DNA of 64,000 bases from Martelella radicis (GTDB taxonomy: Bacteria > Pseudomonadota > Alphaproteobacteria > Rhizobiales > Rhizobiaceae). Both the position numbers and the translations under genes were made by a program. Location: NCBI RefSeq assembly GCF_014196625.1, contig NZ_JACIDZ010000003.1, positions 124,001-188,000 of the forward strand. The letters are read 5' to 3'. Within the stretch, counting starts at the first letter, position 1. Each line of letters begins with the position of its first letter. Of this stretch, positions 25,538-36,023 are shown in pieces. The notes beneath the pieces were generated by a model that was not told the DNA's origin, searched no databases, and saw only the letters and a program-made list of their open reading frames with translations.

Positions 25538-26734
25538 ATGAATATTCATGAATACCAGGCCAAGGCTCTGCTGAAGGGCTATGGCGCGCCGGTCGCCGAT
25601 GGCGTCGCGATCCTGAGCGCCGATGAGGTCGAGGCCGCTGTCGGCAAGCTTCCCGGTCCGCTTTACGTGGTCAAGAGCCAGATCCATGCCGGCGGGCGCG
25701 GCAAGGGCAAGTTCAAGGAACTGCCGGCTGACGCCAAGGGCGGCGTGCGCCTTGCCAAGTCGGCTGACGAGGTCAAGACCTTCGTCAACGAGATGCTCGG
25801 CAATACGCTGGTGACCAAGCAGACCGGCCCTGCCGGCAAGCAGGTCAACCGCCTCTATATCGAGGACGGCGCCGATATCGACCGCGAACTCTACTGCTCG
25901 CTGCTCGTCGACCGGACCGTCGGCCAGGTGGCCTTCGTCGTTTCGACCGAAGGCGGCATGGACATCGAGACGGTGGCCGAGGAAACCCCGGACAAGATCG
26001 TCACCGTTGCGATCGATCCCGACACCGGCGTGACCGCCTCCAATGTCAAGACGCTCAGCGAGGCGCTGAAGCTTGAGGGCGAGGCCGCCAAGGACGCCGA
26101 GCGTCTGTTCCCGATTCTCTACAAGGCCTTTGTCGAAAAGGACATGAGCCTGCTGGAGATCAACCCGCTGATCGTCATGGAAAACGGCCATCTGCGCGTT
26201 CTCGACGCCAAGGTCTCCTTCGACGGCAATGCCCTGTTCCGCCACGACGACGTTCGCGCGCTGCGCGACACGACGGAAGAGGACGCCAAGGAAATCGAGG
26301 CTTCGAAGTATGACCTCGCCTATGTGGCGCTCGACGGCAATATCGGCTGCATGGTCAATGGCGCGGGCCTTGCCATGGCGACCATGGACATCATCAAGCT
26401 CTATGGCGCAGAACCGGCCAACTTCCTCGACGTCGGCGGCGGCGCTTCGAAGGAAAAGGTCACGGCGGCCTTCAAGATCATCACCGCCGATCCGGCCGTG
26501 AAAGGCATTCTCGTCAACATCTTCGGCGGCATCATGCGCTGCGACGTCATCGCCGAAGGCGTGATCGCGGCTGTCAAGGAAGTCGGCCTCAAGGTTCCGC
26601 TGGTCGTCCGTCTCGAAGGCACCAATGTCGAACTCGGCAAGAAGTTCATCGATGAGAGCGGTCTGAACGTCATCTCCGCCGACGATCTCGATGACGCGGC
26701 GCAGAAAATCGTTTCGGCCGTGAAGGAGGCCTGA
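25538..26734 (+). CDS. sucC: Succinate-CoA ligase [ADP-forming] subunit beta
   Basis: A 398-residue beta subunit with an N-terminal ATP-grasp domain ([19 protein letters not shown], then [14 protein letters not shown] binding the nucleotide) and a C-terminal CoA-ligase domain containing [18 protein letters not shown] and [16 protein letters not shown]. It forms the alpha2beta2 enzyme with SucD, making ATP from succinyl-CoA. It is six bases from sucD and preceded by AAGGACGGA. Confidence 0.97.
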   Translation: MNIHEYQAKALLKGYGAPVADGVAILSADEVEAAVGKLPGPLYVVKSQIHAGGRGKGKFKELPADAKGGVRLAKSADEVKTFVNEMLGNTLVTKQTGPAGKQVNRLYIEDGADIDRELYCSLLVDRTVGQVAFVVSTEGGMDIETVAEETPDKIVTVAIDPDTGVTASNVKTLSEALKLEGEAAKDAERLFPILYKAFVEKDMSLLEINPLIVMENGHLRVLDAKVSFDGNALFRHDDVRALRDTTEEDAKEIEASKYDLAYVALDGNIGCMVNGAGLAMATMDIIKLYGAEPANFLDVGGGASKEKVTAAFKIITADPAVKGILVNIFGGIMRCDVIAEGVIAAVKEVGLKVPLVVRLEGTNVELGKKFIDESGLNVISADDLDDAAQKIVSAVKEA

Positions 26735-26740
26735 GTACCC

Positions 26741-27646
26741 ATGTCAATTCTGGTCAATAAAGACACCAAGGTTCTGGTTCAGGGCCTCACCGGCAAGACC
26801 GGCACCTTCCACACCGAGCAGGCGCTTGCCTATTACGGCACCCGGATGGTTGGCGGTATTCATCCGAAGAAGGGTGGTTCCGAGTGGTCATCGGGCGTTG
26901 ACGGCACGCATCTGCCGATCTTTGCCTCGGTCGCCGAAGGCAAGGAAAAGACTGGCGCCGATGCATCCGTGATCTACGTTCCGCCGGCAGGCGCGGGCGC
27001 TGCGATCCTGGAAGCGATCGAAGCCGAGATCCCGCTGATCGTCTGCATCACCGAAGGCATTCCGGTGGCCGATATGGTCAAGGTCAAGGCAAAGCTCGAC
27101 AAGTCGAAGTCGCGCCTGATCGGGCCGAACTGCCCGGGCGTTCTGACGCCGGAAGAATGCAAGATCGGCATCATGCCGGGTTCGATTTTCAAGAAGGGTT
27201 CCGTCGGCGTTCTGTCGCGTTCCGGCACGCTTACCTATGAAGCCGTGTTCCAGACCACCAATGAAGGCCTCGGCCAGACTACGGCTGTCGGCATTGGCGG
27301 CGACCCGGTCAAGGGCACCGAGTTCATCGACATGCTGGAAATGTTCCTGGCGGACGATGCCACCGAATCCATCATCATGATCGGCGAAATCGGCGGTTCG
27401 GCCGAGGAAGAAGCCGCTCAGTTCCTGAAGGACGAGGCCAAGAAGGGCCGCAAGAAGCCGATGGTCGGCTTCATTGCCGGTCGTACCGCTCCTCCCGGAC
27501 GCACCATGGGCCACGCCGGCGCCGTGATCTCCGGCGGCAAGGGCGGCGCTGAAGACAAGATCGAGGCGATGGAATCGGCCGGCATCAAGGTGTCGCCGTC
27601 CCCGGCGCGTCTCGGCAAGACGCTGGTTGAAGTCCTGAAGGGCTGA
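26741..27646 (+). CDS. sucD: Succinate-CoA ligase subunit alpha
   Basis: A 301-residue alpha subunit with the CoA-binding Rossmann domain ([19 protein letters not shown] at about 10-28), [20 protein letters not shown] and the phosphohistidine loop [17 protein letters not shown] near the C-terminus. Directly downstream of sucC and followed by a strong hairpin that separates it from sucA. Confidence 0.97.
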   Translation: MSILVNKDTKVLVQGLTGKTGTFHTEQALAYYGTRMVGGIHPKKGGSEWSSGVDGTHLPIFASVAEGKEKTGADASVIYVPPAGAGAAILEAIEAEIPLIVCITEGIPVADMVKVKAKLDKSKSRLIGPNCPGVLTPEECKIGIMPGSIFKKGSVGVLSRSGTLTYEAVFQTTNEGLGQTTAVGIGGDPVKGTEFIDMLEMFLADDATESIIMIGEIGGSAEEEAAQFLKDEAKKGRKKPMVGFIAGRTAPPGRTMGHAGAVISGGKGGAEDKIEAMESAGIKVSPSPARLGKTLVEVLKG

Positions 27647-27664
27647 TCCACCTAAGAACAGATG

Positions 27665-27701
27665 CGTGACGGCCTTTTTTCGGATGGGCCGTCACGATTT
27701 T
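27665..27701 (+). terminator. Hairpin between sucD and sucA (terminator or attenuator)
   Basis: A perfect 10-base stem, CGTGACGGCC (27665-27674) with GGCCGTCACG (27687-27696), encloses a 12-base loop that begins with six T. It is followed by ATTTTACCGTTTTTG. It may end the mdh-sucCD transcript or let a fraction read through into sucA. Confidence 0.7.
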
Positions 27702-27815
27702 ACCGTTTTTGTGGCCATTTGACGGTCGTCATAATCGGTGTTTCATCGGATGGTCCGGCCAAGAGCCGGTTTCGTCGTTTCAAGCGGGAGGCGGATTTCG
27801 ATCCGCGCGGTGCAT

Positions 27816-30800
27816 ATGTCAAGGCAAGAAGCCAACGAACAATTTCTTCTGACCTCGTTCCTCGATGGCGCCAACGCGACCTATATCGAGCATCTGTACG
27901 CGGCCTATGAAGAAGACCCGAACTCGGTTTCGGAAGAGTGGCGAGACTTCTTCAAGGCGCTCGGCGATGACCCGGATGCCGTGCGCAAGGCCGCCGAAGG
28001 CGCGTCCTGGAAAAAGGACAACTGGCCGGTCAAGCCCAATGACGACCTGACGGCAGCGCTTGACGGTAACTGGGCCGATGTCGAGCAGGTGGTCGAGAAG
28101 AAGCTGCGCGGCAAGGCCGCGGCAGAAGGCACCACCGTCTCCAACGAGGACGTGCTGCGCTCCACCCGCGATTCCGTCCGCGCGCTGATGATGATCCGCG
28201 CCTTCCGCATGCGCGGCCACCTTCATGCCCATCTCGATCCGCTCGGCCTCGCCGGCATGGCGGATGACGATTACAACGAGCTGTCGCCCAAGGCCTATGG
28301 CTTCACCGAGGCCGATTACGACCGCCGCATCTTCCTCGACAATGTTCTGGGCCTGGAATACGCCACCATCCCGGAAATGCTCGACATCCTGACGCGCACC
28401 TATTGCACCACGCTCGGCGTCGAGTTCATGCACATCTCCAATCCGGAAGAAAAGTCCTGGATCCAGGAGCGCATCGAGGGACCGGAAAAGAGCATCACCT
28501 TCACCGAAAACGGCAAGAAGGCGATCCTGCAGAAGCTGATCGAGGCCGAAGGCTTCGAGAAGTTCCTCGACACCAAGTACAAAGGCACCAAGCGTTTCGG
28601 CCTGGATGGCGCGGAGTCGCTGATCCCGGCGCTGGAACAGATCATCAAGCGCGGCGGCTCGCTGGGCCTGAAGGAAATCGTGCTCGGTATGCCGCACCGC
28701 GGCCGCCTCAACGTCCTTTCCCAGGTGATGGCCAAGACCCACCGCGCCATCTTCCACGAATTCAAGGGTGGCTCGTTCAAGCCTGACGATGTCGAAGGCT
28801 CGGGCGACGTGAAGTATCACCTGGGCGCGTCCTCCGACCGCGAGTTCGACGGCAACAATGTTCACCTGTCTCTGACGGCGAACCCGTCGCATCTGGAAAT
28901 CGTCGACCCTGTCGTCATGGGCAAGGCGCGCGCCAAGCAGGACATCATCGCCACGCGTCGCGAGGGCGAGATCGTGCCGCTTTCCGAGCGCTCCAAGGTC
29001 ATGCCGCTCTTGCTGCACGGCGATGCCGCCTTTGCCGGCCAGGGCGTGGTTGCCGAAATTCTCGGCCTTTCCGGCCTGCGCGGCCACCGCGTTGCCGGCA
29101 CGGTGCACTTCATCGTCAACAACCAGATCGGCTTCACCACCAATCCGGCCTTCTCGCGCTCGTCGCCCTATCCCTCAGATGTGGCGAAGATGATCGAGGC
29201 GCCGATCTTCCACGTGAACGGCGATGATCCGGAAGCCGTGGTCTATGCGGCCAAGGTTGCGACCGAATTCCGGATGAAGTTCCACAAGCCCGTCGTCATC
29301 GACATGTTCTGCTACCGTCGCTTCGGCCATAATGAGGGCGATGAGCCCGCATTCACCCAGCCGAAGATGTACAAGGTCATCCGCGGTCACGAGACGGTCA
29401 CCAAGCTCTATGCCGACCGTCTGATCAAGGAAGGCCTGATCACCAAGGACGAGTTCGAGGGCATGCTCGCCGACTGGAAGAGCTTCCTCGAGCAGGAATT
29501 CGAGGCCGGCTCCTCCTACAAGCCGAACAAGGCCGACTGGCTGGACGGCGAATGGTCGGGACTTCGCGCCGCCGACAATGCCGACGAGCTGCGCCGCGGC
29601 AAGACCTCGATGCCGATGAAGACCTTGAAGGAGATCGGCAAGAAGCTGACGGACGTGCCGGAAGGCTTCAACGTCCACCGCACTGTTCAGCGCTTCCTCG
29701 ATAACCGCGCCAAGATGATCGAGACCGGCGAGGGCATCGACTGGGCCATGGCCGAGGCGCTGGCCTTCGGTTCGCTCTGCTACGAGGGCTTCAAGGTCCG
29801 CCTGTCCGGTCAGGATGTCGAGCGCGGCACCTTCTCGCAGCGCCATTCGGTTCTCTATGATCAGGAGACCGAGGAACGCTACCTGCCGCTGCAGAATATC
29901 CGTTCCGGCCAGGGCCGCTACGAGGTCATCAACTCGATGCTCTCCGAAGAAGCGGTGCTCGGCTTCGAATACGGCTATTCGCTGGCGCGCCCGAATGCGT
30001 TGACGCTGTGGGAAGCCCAGTTCGGCGACTTCGCCAACGGCGCGCAGGTGATCTTTGACCAGTTCATCTCGTCCGGCGAACGCAAGTGGCTGCGCATGTC
30101 CGGTCTCGTCTGCCTTCTGCCGCATGGCTATGAGGGGCAGGGGCCGGAACACTCGTCTGCCCGCCTCGAGCGCTGGCTGCAGATGTGCGCGGAAGACAAC
30201 ATGCAGGTCGCCAACTGCACCACGCCGGCGAACTATTTCCACATTTTGCGCCGCCAGTTGAAGCGTGATTTCCGCAAGCCTCTGATCCTGATGACGCCGA
30301 AGTCGCTGCTGCGCCACAAGCGCGCAACCTCGACGCTTTCGGAAATGGCCGGCGAAACCGCCTTCCATCGTCTGTTGTGGGATGATGCGGTCGAGCAGGA
30401 CACGCCGATCAAGCTGGTCAAGGATTCCAAGATCCGTCGCGTCGTGCTGTGCTCGGGCAAGGTCTATTACGACCTGTTCGAGGAGCGCGAGAAGCGCGGT
30501 ATCGACGATGTCTACCTGCTGCGCGTCGAGCAGCTTTATCCGTTCCCGGCCAAGGCGCTGATCAACATGCTTTCGCGCTTCAAGAACGCGGAAATGGTCT
30601 GGTGCCAGGAAGAGCCGAAGAACATGGGCGCCTGGTCGTTCATCGAGCCCTATCTGGAATGGGTCTTGACCCATATCGACGCCAAGCACAGCCGCGTCCG
30701 CTATGCCGGACGCGCGGCTGCCGCCTCGACGGCAACGGGCCTGATGTCGCGCCACCAGGCGCAGCTTGCGGCCTTCCTCGACGACGCGCTCGGCGAGTAA
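27816..30800 (+). CDS. sucA: 2-oxoglutarate dehydrogenase E1 component
   Basis: A 994-residue thiamine-diphosphate enzyme that decarboxylates 2-oxoglutarate and loads succinyl groups on SucB. The N-terminal E2-binding segment NEQFLLTSFLDGANATYIEH leads into the ThDP core with GMPHRGRLNVL, the HGDAAFAGQGVVAE signature and FGHNEGDEP. The C-terminal half has the transketolase-like PHGYEGQGPEHSSARLERWL. The ATG at 27816 matches the family start, although the ribosome-binding site is poor; 26 non-conserved codons are open upstream. sucB follows after 96 bases. Confidence 0.97.
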   Translation: MSRQEANEQFLLTSFLDGANATYIEHLYAAYEEDPNSVSEEWRDFFKALGDDPDAVRKAAEGASWKKDNWPVKPNDDLTAALDGNWADVEQVVEKKLRGKAAAEGTTVSNEDVLRSTRDSVRALMMIRAFRMRGHLHAHLDPLGLAGMADDDYNELSPKAYGFTEADYDRRIFLDNVLGLEYATIPEMLDILTRTYCTTLGVEFMHISNPEEKSWIQERIEGPEKSITFTENGKKAILQKLIEAEGFEKFLDTKYKGTKRFGLDGAESLIPALEQIIKRGGSLGLKEIVLGMPHRGRLNVLSQVMAKTHRAIFHEFKGGSFKPDDVEGSGDVKYHLGASSDREFDGNNVHLSLTANPSHLEIVDPVVMGKARAKQDIIATRREGEIVPLSERSKVMPLLLHGDAAFAGQGVVAEILGLSGLRGHRVAGTVHFIVNNQIGFTTNPAFSRSSPYPSDVAKMIEAPIFHVNGDDPEAVVYAAKVATEFRMKFHKPVVIDMFCYRRFGHNEGDEPAFTQPKMYKVIRGHETVTKLYADRLIKEGLITKDEFEGMLADWKSFLEQEFEAGSSYKPNKADWLDGEWSGLRAADNADELRRGKTSMPMKTLKEIGKKLTDVPEGFNVHRTVQRFLDNRAKMIETGEGIDWAMAEALAFGSLCYEGFKVRLSGQDVERGTFSQRHSVLYDQETEERYLPLQNIRSGQGRYEVINSMLSEEAVLGFEYGYSLARPNALTLWEAQFGDFANGAQVIFDQFISSGERKWLRMSGLVCLLPHGYEGQGPEHSSARLERWLQMCAEDNMQVANCTTPANYFHILRRQLKRDFRKPLILMTPKSLLRHKRATSTLSEMAGETAFHRLLWDDAVEQDTPIKLVKDSKIRRVVLCSGKVYYDLFEEREKRGIDDVYLLRVEQLYPFPAKALINMLSRFKNAEMVWCQEEPKNMGAWSFIEPYLEWVLTHIDAKHSRVRYAGRAAAASTATGLMSRHQAQLAAFLDDALGE

Positions 30801-30896
30801 CTCGAATGACAGCGTGCCGGACCTTCAAAGCCCGGCGCGCAATGACCGCTTCAAGGCGATCCGGACACCACATTTATCAATATCGGGACTTTTGAC

Positions 30897-32138
30897 ATGG
30901 CCACTGAAATCCGCGTTCCCACTTTGGGTGAATCCGTTACCGAAGCAACGGTCGGCACCTGGTACAAGAAGGTCGGCGACGCCATCGCCGCCGATGAGCC
31001 GATTGTCGAACTGGAAACCGACAAGGTGACCATCGAGGTTCCGGCGCCCGCGTCCGGCACGCTTTCCGAGATCGTTGCCGGCGAAGGCGAGACCGTCGAA
31101 CTCGACGCCCTTCTCGGCCAGATCGCCGAGGGCGATGCGCCGGCCGCGGGCGGCGCAAAGGAAGAGCCGAAGGCCGAGGCGCCGAAGGAAGAGCCCAAGA
31201 AGGAAGAGGCCAAGGCCGAAGACAAGCCGAAGTCCGGCGGTTCCGACATGCCGGCAGCGCCGTCCGCTGCCAAGATGATGGAAGAAAAGAACATCTCCGC
31301 CGACCAGGTGGAAGGCTCGGGCAAGCGCGGCCAGGTGCTGAAGGGCGATGTGATCGCCGCAGCAGCCAAGGGCACCTCCGCCCCGGCCGCAGAGCCGGCC
31401 AAGGCCCCGCAGCGCGCGCCCTCCAAGGTTGAGGATGCCGACCGCGAGGAACGCGTGAAGATGACGCGCCTGCGCCAGACCATCGCCAAGCGCCTGAAGG
31501 ATGCGCAGAACACCGCAGCCATGCTGACTACCTATAACGAGGTGGACATGACGGCCGTGATGGAAATGCGTTCCAAGTACAAGGACCTGTTCCTGAAGAA
31601 GCACGACGTGAAGCTCGGCTTCATGGGCTTCTTCACCAAGGCTGTCTGTCACGCTCTGAAGGAAATCCCGGCCGTCAACGCAGAGATCGACGGCACGGAC
31701 ATCATCTACAAGAACTTCTGCCACATCGGCATGGCCGTCGGCACGGACAAGGGCCTCGTGGTTCCGGTCGTGCGCGATGCCGACCAGATGTCGATCGCCG
31801 AAATCGAGGCCGAGATCGCGCGTCTTGCCAAGGCGGCGCGCAGCGGCCAGCTTTCCATGGCCGACATGCAGGGCGGCACCTTCACCATCACCAATGGCGG
31901 TGTCTACGGTTCGCTGATGTCCTCGCCGATCCTGAACGCGCCGCAGTCGGGCATTCTCGGCATGCACAAGATCCAGGAACGCCCGATGGCCATCGGCGGC
32001 CAGGTCGTCATCCGTCCGATGATGTATCTGGCGCTCTCCTACGACCACCGCATGGTCGACGGTCAGGAAGCGGTGACCTTCCTCGTCCGCGTCAAGGAAA
32101 CGCTGGAAGATCCCGAGCGCCTTGTTCTCGATCTCTGA
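30897..32138 (+). CDS. sucB: 2-oxoglutarate dehydrogenase E2 (dihydrolipoyl succinyltransferase)
   Basis: A 413-residue core subunit. One lipoyl domain has the modified lysine K43 in [14 protein letters not shown]. It is followed by an Ala/Glu/Lys-rich linker (about 82-110), a peripheral-subunit-binding domain ([20 protein letters not shown]), a second Ala/Pro linker, and the catalytic domain ending in [15 protein letters not shown] with the active-site histidine. The assembly passes succinyl to CoA with SucA and LpdA. LpdA is encoded 1.4 kb further on, beyond two exporter genes. Confidence 0.97.
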   Translation: MATEIRVPTLGESVTEATVGTWYKKVGDAIAADEPIVELETDKVTIEVPAPASGTLSEIVAGEGETVELDALLGQIAEGDAPAAGGAKEEPKAEAPKEEPKKEEAKAEDKPKSGGSDMPAAPSAAKMMEEKNISADQVEGSGKRGQVLKGDVIAAAAKGTSAPAAEPAKAPQRAPSKVEDADREERVKMTRLRQTIAKRLKDAQNTAAMLTTYNEVDMTAVMEMRSKYKDLFLKKHDVKLGFMGFFTKAVCHALKEIPAVNAEIDGTDIIYKNFCHIGMAVGTDKGLVVPVVRDADQMSIAEIEAEIARLAKAARSGQLSMADMQGGTFTITNGGVYGSLMSSPILNAPQSGILGMHKIQERPMAIGGQVVIRPMMYLALSYDHRMVDGQEAVTFLVRVKETLEDPERLVLDL

Positions 32139-32162
32139 TTATCCGTTGAAGGGGGCGTGGCC

Positions 32163-32777
32163 ATGAGCATCGCGTTTTTGATAACTGCACTGGTTGTGGT
32201 CCTCGTTCCCGGCACGGGTGTTGTCTATACAATCGCGACCGGCCTTTCTTCAGGCCGGCGCGCCTCGGTCGCGGCGGCATTCGGCTGCACGCTCGGCATC
32301 GTTCCGGCCATTCTGGCTTCGGTCTTCGGGCTGGCCGCCCTGTTTCACACCAGCGCGCTGCTGTTTCAGACGGTCAAGTTCGCGGGCGTTGCTTATCTGC
32401 TTTATCTCGCCTGGCAGGCGCTGCGGGAGCACGGCTCCTTGTCGATTTCGTCCGATGAGCGCCAGAAGCGATCCGTGGTCGCGATCGCACGCGATGGCTT
32501 CCTGCTGAATATTCTCAATCCGAAGCTTTCGGTTTTCTTCCTGGCTTTCCTGCCGCAGTTCATTGATCCCGCCGCGGGCAATGCTGTCCTGCAGATGTTG
32601 ATGCTTTCAGGCGTGTTCATGCTGATGACCCTGGCGGTCTTCATCGTTTACGGGCAGTTTGCGGCGCTGATGCGCGACAGGGTCTTTTCCAGTGAAAGAG
32701 CAATGCGCTGGATGCGTCGCTCGGTGGCGATGGCTTTTGCCGGTTTTGGCGTAAAACTTGCGCTCAGTAGGCAATAG
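32163..32777 (+). CDS. LysE/RhtB family amino-acid exporter (first of two)
   Basis: About 204 residues with six hydrophobic helices and the LysE-family pattern: VVLVPGTGVVYTIATGLSSG near the N-terminus, FQTVKFAGVAYLLYLAWQAL, and GFLLNILNPKLSVFFLAFLPQ with the conserved NPK. Family members export amino acids such as homoserine, threonine or lysine; the substrate is unknown. The ATG at 32163 has AGGGGG eight bases upstream; a GTG at 32157 is also in frame. It begins 24 bases after sucB, so it may be cotranscribed with it. Confidence 0.88.
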   Translation: MSIAFLITALVVVLVPGTGVVYTIATGLSSGRRASVAAAFGCTLGIVPAILASVFGLAALFHTSALLFQTVKFAGVAYLLYLAWQALREHGSLSISSDERQKRSVVAIARDGFLLNILNPKLSVFFLAFLPQFIDPAAGNAVLQMLMLSGVFMLMTLAVFIVYGQFAALMRDRVFSSERAMRWMRRSVAMAFAGFGVKLALSRQ

Positions 32778-32801
32778 GAACTGGGACAGGCGGAGCATAT
32801 C

Positions 32802-33440
32802 GTGACCCATCAATATCTGGTCGAACTGGCATCCCTGATGGCGATCTTCTCCTTCGTCATCATTGCGCCGGGCGCGGACACGGCCATGGTGATAAGGCAG
32901 GCGCTGGTGCATGGTCGCCGCTCCGCCGTTTTGACCAGTTTTGGCATCGGCACGTCGCTGCTCTTTCATGTCGGTTACACGATCCTTGGTCTTGGCCTGA
33001 TCATTTCCCAGTCGATCATGATGTTCAACATCATCAAATGGCTTGGCGCTGCCTATCTCGTCTATCTTGGCATTCAGTCGCTGCGATCGGGCAAGGTCGA
33101 GCTGTCATCGGGCTCGGTTTCCGGTACGCGCGCGGAGCAGGGCGCGGCAAAGGCTTTTTCGCTGGGCTTTCTCGCTAATGCGTTGAACCCCAAGCCGGTT
33201 CTGTTCTTCCTGTCGGTATTTTCGACGGTGGTGAGCCACGAGACGCCTGCGGCGATCAAGTTCGGTTATGGTTCTGTGATGGCCAGCTTTCTGATCGCCT
33301 GGTTCGTCGGCGTATCCCTGTTTCTGACCATGCCGCGCATGAGAAGCGCTTTCGAACGGGCAAGCGTGTGGATCAATCGCGCCAGCGGCGCCGTCTTCAT
33401 TGCCTTCGGGTTGAAACTGGCGACGGAAAAGGCAGGCTGA
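32802..33440 (+). CDS. LysE/RhtB family exporter (second of two)
   Basis: A 212-residue protein with GTG start (GGAG seven bases upstream) and six hydrophobic helices. Family blocks are FVIIAPGADTAMVIRQAL, IIKWLGAAYLVYLGIQSL and GFLANALNPKPVLFFLSVFS. It resembles its upstream neighbour in layout but is clearly divergent in sequence, so the pair is not a recent duplication. Both lie between sucB and lpdA. The substrate is unknown. Confidence 0.88.
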   Translation: MTHQYLVELASLMAIFSFVIIAPGADTAMVIRQALVHGRRSAVLTSFGIGTSLLFHVGYTILGLGLIISQSIMMFNIIKWLGAAYLVYLGIQSLRSGKVELSSGSVSGTRAEQGAAKAFSLGFLANALNPKPVLFFLSVFSTVVSHETPAAIKFGYGSVMASFLIAWFVGVSLFLTMPRMRSAFERASVWINRASGAVFIAFGLKLATEKAG

Positions 33441-33545
33441 TCGGGAGCGCGCGCACTCAAATCCGGCCTTCGGGCCAAGACAATCACGGTCACTTGCGCC
33501 CATCCTTCGCAAACGGCCATGACCGCAAGAAGAGAAGGAAATCTG

Positions 33546-34952
33546 ATGTCCTATGATCTTATCGTAATCGGTTCCGGCCCCGGCGGCTATGTCTGTGCGG
33601 TCAAGGCCTCGCAGCTCGGCTTGAAGGTCGCCGTGGTTGAAAAACGCGCCACCTATGGCGGCACCTGCCTAAATGTCGGCTGCATCCCGTCCAAGGCGCT
33701 GCTGCATGCCTCCGAGCACTATGCCCATGCCGCCCATGGCATGGAGAGCCTCGGCATCAAACTGTCCGGCGTCGAACTCGATCACGACAAGCTGATGGGG
33801 CACAAGGATGCCGTGGTGAAGTCGAATGTCGAAGGCGTCGCCTTCCTGTTCAAGAAGAACAAGATCGACGGCTTCCAGGGCACCGGCAAGATCCTTTCTG
33901 CGGGCAAGGTTCAGGTCACCAAGGAAGACGGCTCCACCGAGGAGCTCGAAGCCAAGAACATCGTGATCGCCACCGGTTCGGACGTTGCCGGCATTCCGGG
34001 CGTGGATGTCGAAATCGATGAGGAAACCATTGTTTCTTCCACCGGCGCGATCGCGCTGAAGAAGGTTCCCGAACACATGGTCGTTGTCGGCGGCGGCGTC
34101 ATCGGGCTGGAGCTCGGCTCGGTCTGGTCGCGTCTCGGCGCCAAGGTCACGGTCGTCGAATTCCTTGACAAGATCCTTGGCCCCATGGACGGCGAGGTTT
34201 CCAAGCAGTTCCAGAAGATGCTGGCCAAGCAGGGCCTCGATTTCAAGCTGTCGGCCAAGGTCACGGCTGTCGAAAAGTCCGACAAGGGCGCGAAGGTCAC
34301 CTTCGAGCCGGTCAAGGGCGGCGATGCCGAGACCATCGAGGCCGACATCGTTCTGATCTCCACGGGCCGCAAGCCCTATACCGAGGGCCTCGGCCTGGAA
34401 GAGGCCGGCGTCAAGCTCGACGATCGCGGCCGGGTCGAGATCGACGGTCATTTCAAGACCAATGTCGACGGCATCTATGCCCTCGGCGACGTGGTCAAGG
34501 GTCCGATGCTGGCGCACAAGGCGGAAGACGAGGGCGTGGCGCTTGCCGAAATCCTCGCCGGTCAGGCAGGTCATGTGAATTATGACGTGATCCCGAGCGT
34601 CGTCTATACGCAGCCGGAAGTCGCCTCCGTCGGCAAGACCGAGGAAGAGCTGAAGAAGGCCGGCGTCGCCTACACTGTCGGCAAGTTCCCGTTCATGGCC
34701 AATGGTCGCGCCCGCGCGATGGAAACCACCGACGGCTTCGTCAAGGTGCTCGCCGACAAGGAAACCGATCGCGTGCTCGGCGTTCATATCGTCGGCTTCG
34801 GCGCCGGCGAGATGATCCACGAGGCAGCCGTCTTGATGGAATTCGGTGGCTCGGCCGAGGATCTCGGCCGCACCTGCCACGCGCATCCGACCATGTCGGA
34901 AGCGGTGAAGGAAGCAGCGCTCGCCGCCTTCTTCAAGCCGATCCATATGTGA
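33546..34952 (+). CDS. lpdA: Dihydrolipoyl dehydrogenase (E3)
   Basis: A 468-residue flavoprotein that reoxidises dihydrolipoamide on SucB using NAD+. Features are the FAD motif IVIGSGPGGYVCA, the redox disulfide in GGTCLNVGCIPSK, the NAD-binding VVVGGGVIGLELGSVW, the second FAD motif IYALGDVV, and the C-terminal catalytic HAHPTMSEA, in which the first His of the HxHP-type segment is the base. The ATG at 33546 has AGAAGGAA upstream; nine extra codons are not conserved. A terminator follows. Confidence 0.96.
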   Translation: MSYDLIVIGSGPGGYVCAVKASQLGLKVAVVEKRATYGGTCLNVGCIPSKALLHASEHYAHAAHGMESLGIKLSGVELDHDKLMGHKDAVVKSNVEGVAFLFKKNKIDGFQGTGKILSAGKVQVTKEDGSTEELEAKNIVIATGSDVAGIPGVDVEIDEETIVSSTGAIALKKVPEHMVVVGGGVIGLELGSVWSRLGAKVTVVEFLDKILGPMDGEVSKQFQKMLAKQGLDFKLSAKVTAVEKSDKGAKVTFEPVKGGDAETIEADIVLISTGRKPYTEGLGLEEAGVKLDDRGRVEIDGHFKTNVDGIYALGDVVKGPMLAHKAEDEGVALAEILAGQAGHVNYDVIPSVVYTQPEVASVGKTEEELKKAGVAYTVGKFPFMANGRARAMETTDGFVKVLADKETDRVLGVHIVGFGAGEMIHEAAVLMEFGGSAEDLGRTCHAHPTMSEAVKEAALAAFFKPIHM

Positions 34953-34985
34953 TCCGGCGGAACGGTCCTGATTGCACACCTGATG

Positions 34986-35012
34986 ACGGTCCCGCACAGC
35001 GGGGCCGTTTTT
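34986..35012 (+). terminator. Rho-independent terminator after lpdA
   Basis: ACGGTCCCGC pairs with GCGGGGCCGT (one G-U pair) around an ACA loop and runs into TTTTTC. It closes the suc-lpd region. Confidence 0.88.
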
Positions 35013-35102
35013 CAATTTTCCGGCGGCTTCATTCGCGTCGTTGATCCGAGACTTCAGCAGAATTCATTGTTCATGGCGCGCGCTATGCTGTTTGCATAGG
35101 CC

Positions 35103-36023
35103 ATGGCTTACAAAATACCCGGTTCTATCCTCTCTGGCGGCCCGGCAAGGGGAATCGCGCTGATCACCGCTTCGGTCTTCTTGCTGTCGCTTTCCGATGC
35201 GCTGGTCAAACTTTCAGGCGTTCGCTTCGCGCTTGTGCAACTGATCTTCCTGCGCTCCTTCTTCGCGGCTCTGCTCCTGGCGCTCGGGCTGACACTGTTT
35301 GCCCGCGGCTCGCGGCTTGTTCCGCAGCGTCTCGGCTGGGTAACGGCTCGCAGTCTCTGCCTCGTTTCCATGTGGTTCTGCTATTACGCATCCTTGCCGG
35401 AACTGCCGTTTTCGCTGGCGGCTGCCTGCTATTACACCGCGCCCTTGTGGATGGCGCTGCTCGCGCGTTTCATTCTCAAAGAACCCGTGGGCCTTGTCCG
35501 TTGGTGCGCCATCGTGATCGCCCTTGTCGGGGTTGTCGTCAGCGTCAATCCTGCCGCCGGGTCCGCTTCGCCCTTCGTTCTCCTGCCGCTGCTCGCCGCC
35601 TTTTTCTACGCGCTCGCGGCGATCATCACCTGGAGCAAATGCCGGGACGAAGCGCCCTTTGCCATGGCGCTCAATCTCAATGTCGCGCTTGCTGCTGCGG
35701 GGGCGGCGGGCATTGCGACCCTTCAGCTGTTTCCGACTGGCGATGGTTTCGTGTTTGCCGCCTGGCGGCCGCTCGATGCGTCCTACTGGGCCGTGATCGG
35801 TCTGCTCGCCGTCTTTCTTGTTGCCATCACAACGGGTGTGGCTGCCGCCTACCGCGCCGCGCCGGCGCCGGTCGTCGGCCTGTTCGATAACGCCTATCTC
35901 GTCTTTGCCGCATTGTGGAGCGTCGTCATATTCGCTGACCACCCTTCAGCGCTCGAGATCGTTGGCCTCGTGATGATCGGCTTTGGAGCAGTCATGGCGG
36001 CGCGTCCGCCTCGAACCAGGTGA
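35103..36023 (+). CDS. DMT family transporter (EamA, RhaT-like drug/metabolite exporter)
   Basis: A 306-residue protein with ten hydrophobic helices in two EamA repeats. Recognisable pieces are LSLSDALVKLSG and LIFLRSFFAALLLALG in repeat one, and MALNLNVALAAAGAAG and VVGLFDNAYLVFAALWSVVI in repeat two. The final glycine-rich helix ends in RPPRTR. It is a single gene and the substrate cannot be inferred. Confidence 0.88.
   Translation: MAYKIPGSILSGGPARGIALITASVFLLSLSDALVKLSGVRFALVQLIFLRSFFAALLLALGLTLFARGSRLVPQRLGWVTARSLCLVSMWFCYYASLPELPFSLAAACYYTAPLWMALLARFILKEPVGLVRWCAIVIALVGVVVSVNPAAGSASPFVLLPLLAAFFYALAAIITWSKCRDEAPFAMALNLNVALAAAGAAGIATLQLFPTGDGFVFAAWRPLDASYWAVIGLLAVFLVAITTGVAAAYRAAPAPVVGLFDNAYLVFAALWSVVIFADHPSALEIVGLVMIGFGAVMAARPPRTR

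Noticed and set aside
29175-30755. 526-codon minus-strand frame antisense to sucA
   Set aside because: No domain is recognisable, and it is fully covered by the conserved SucA frame.
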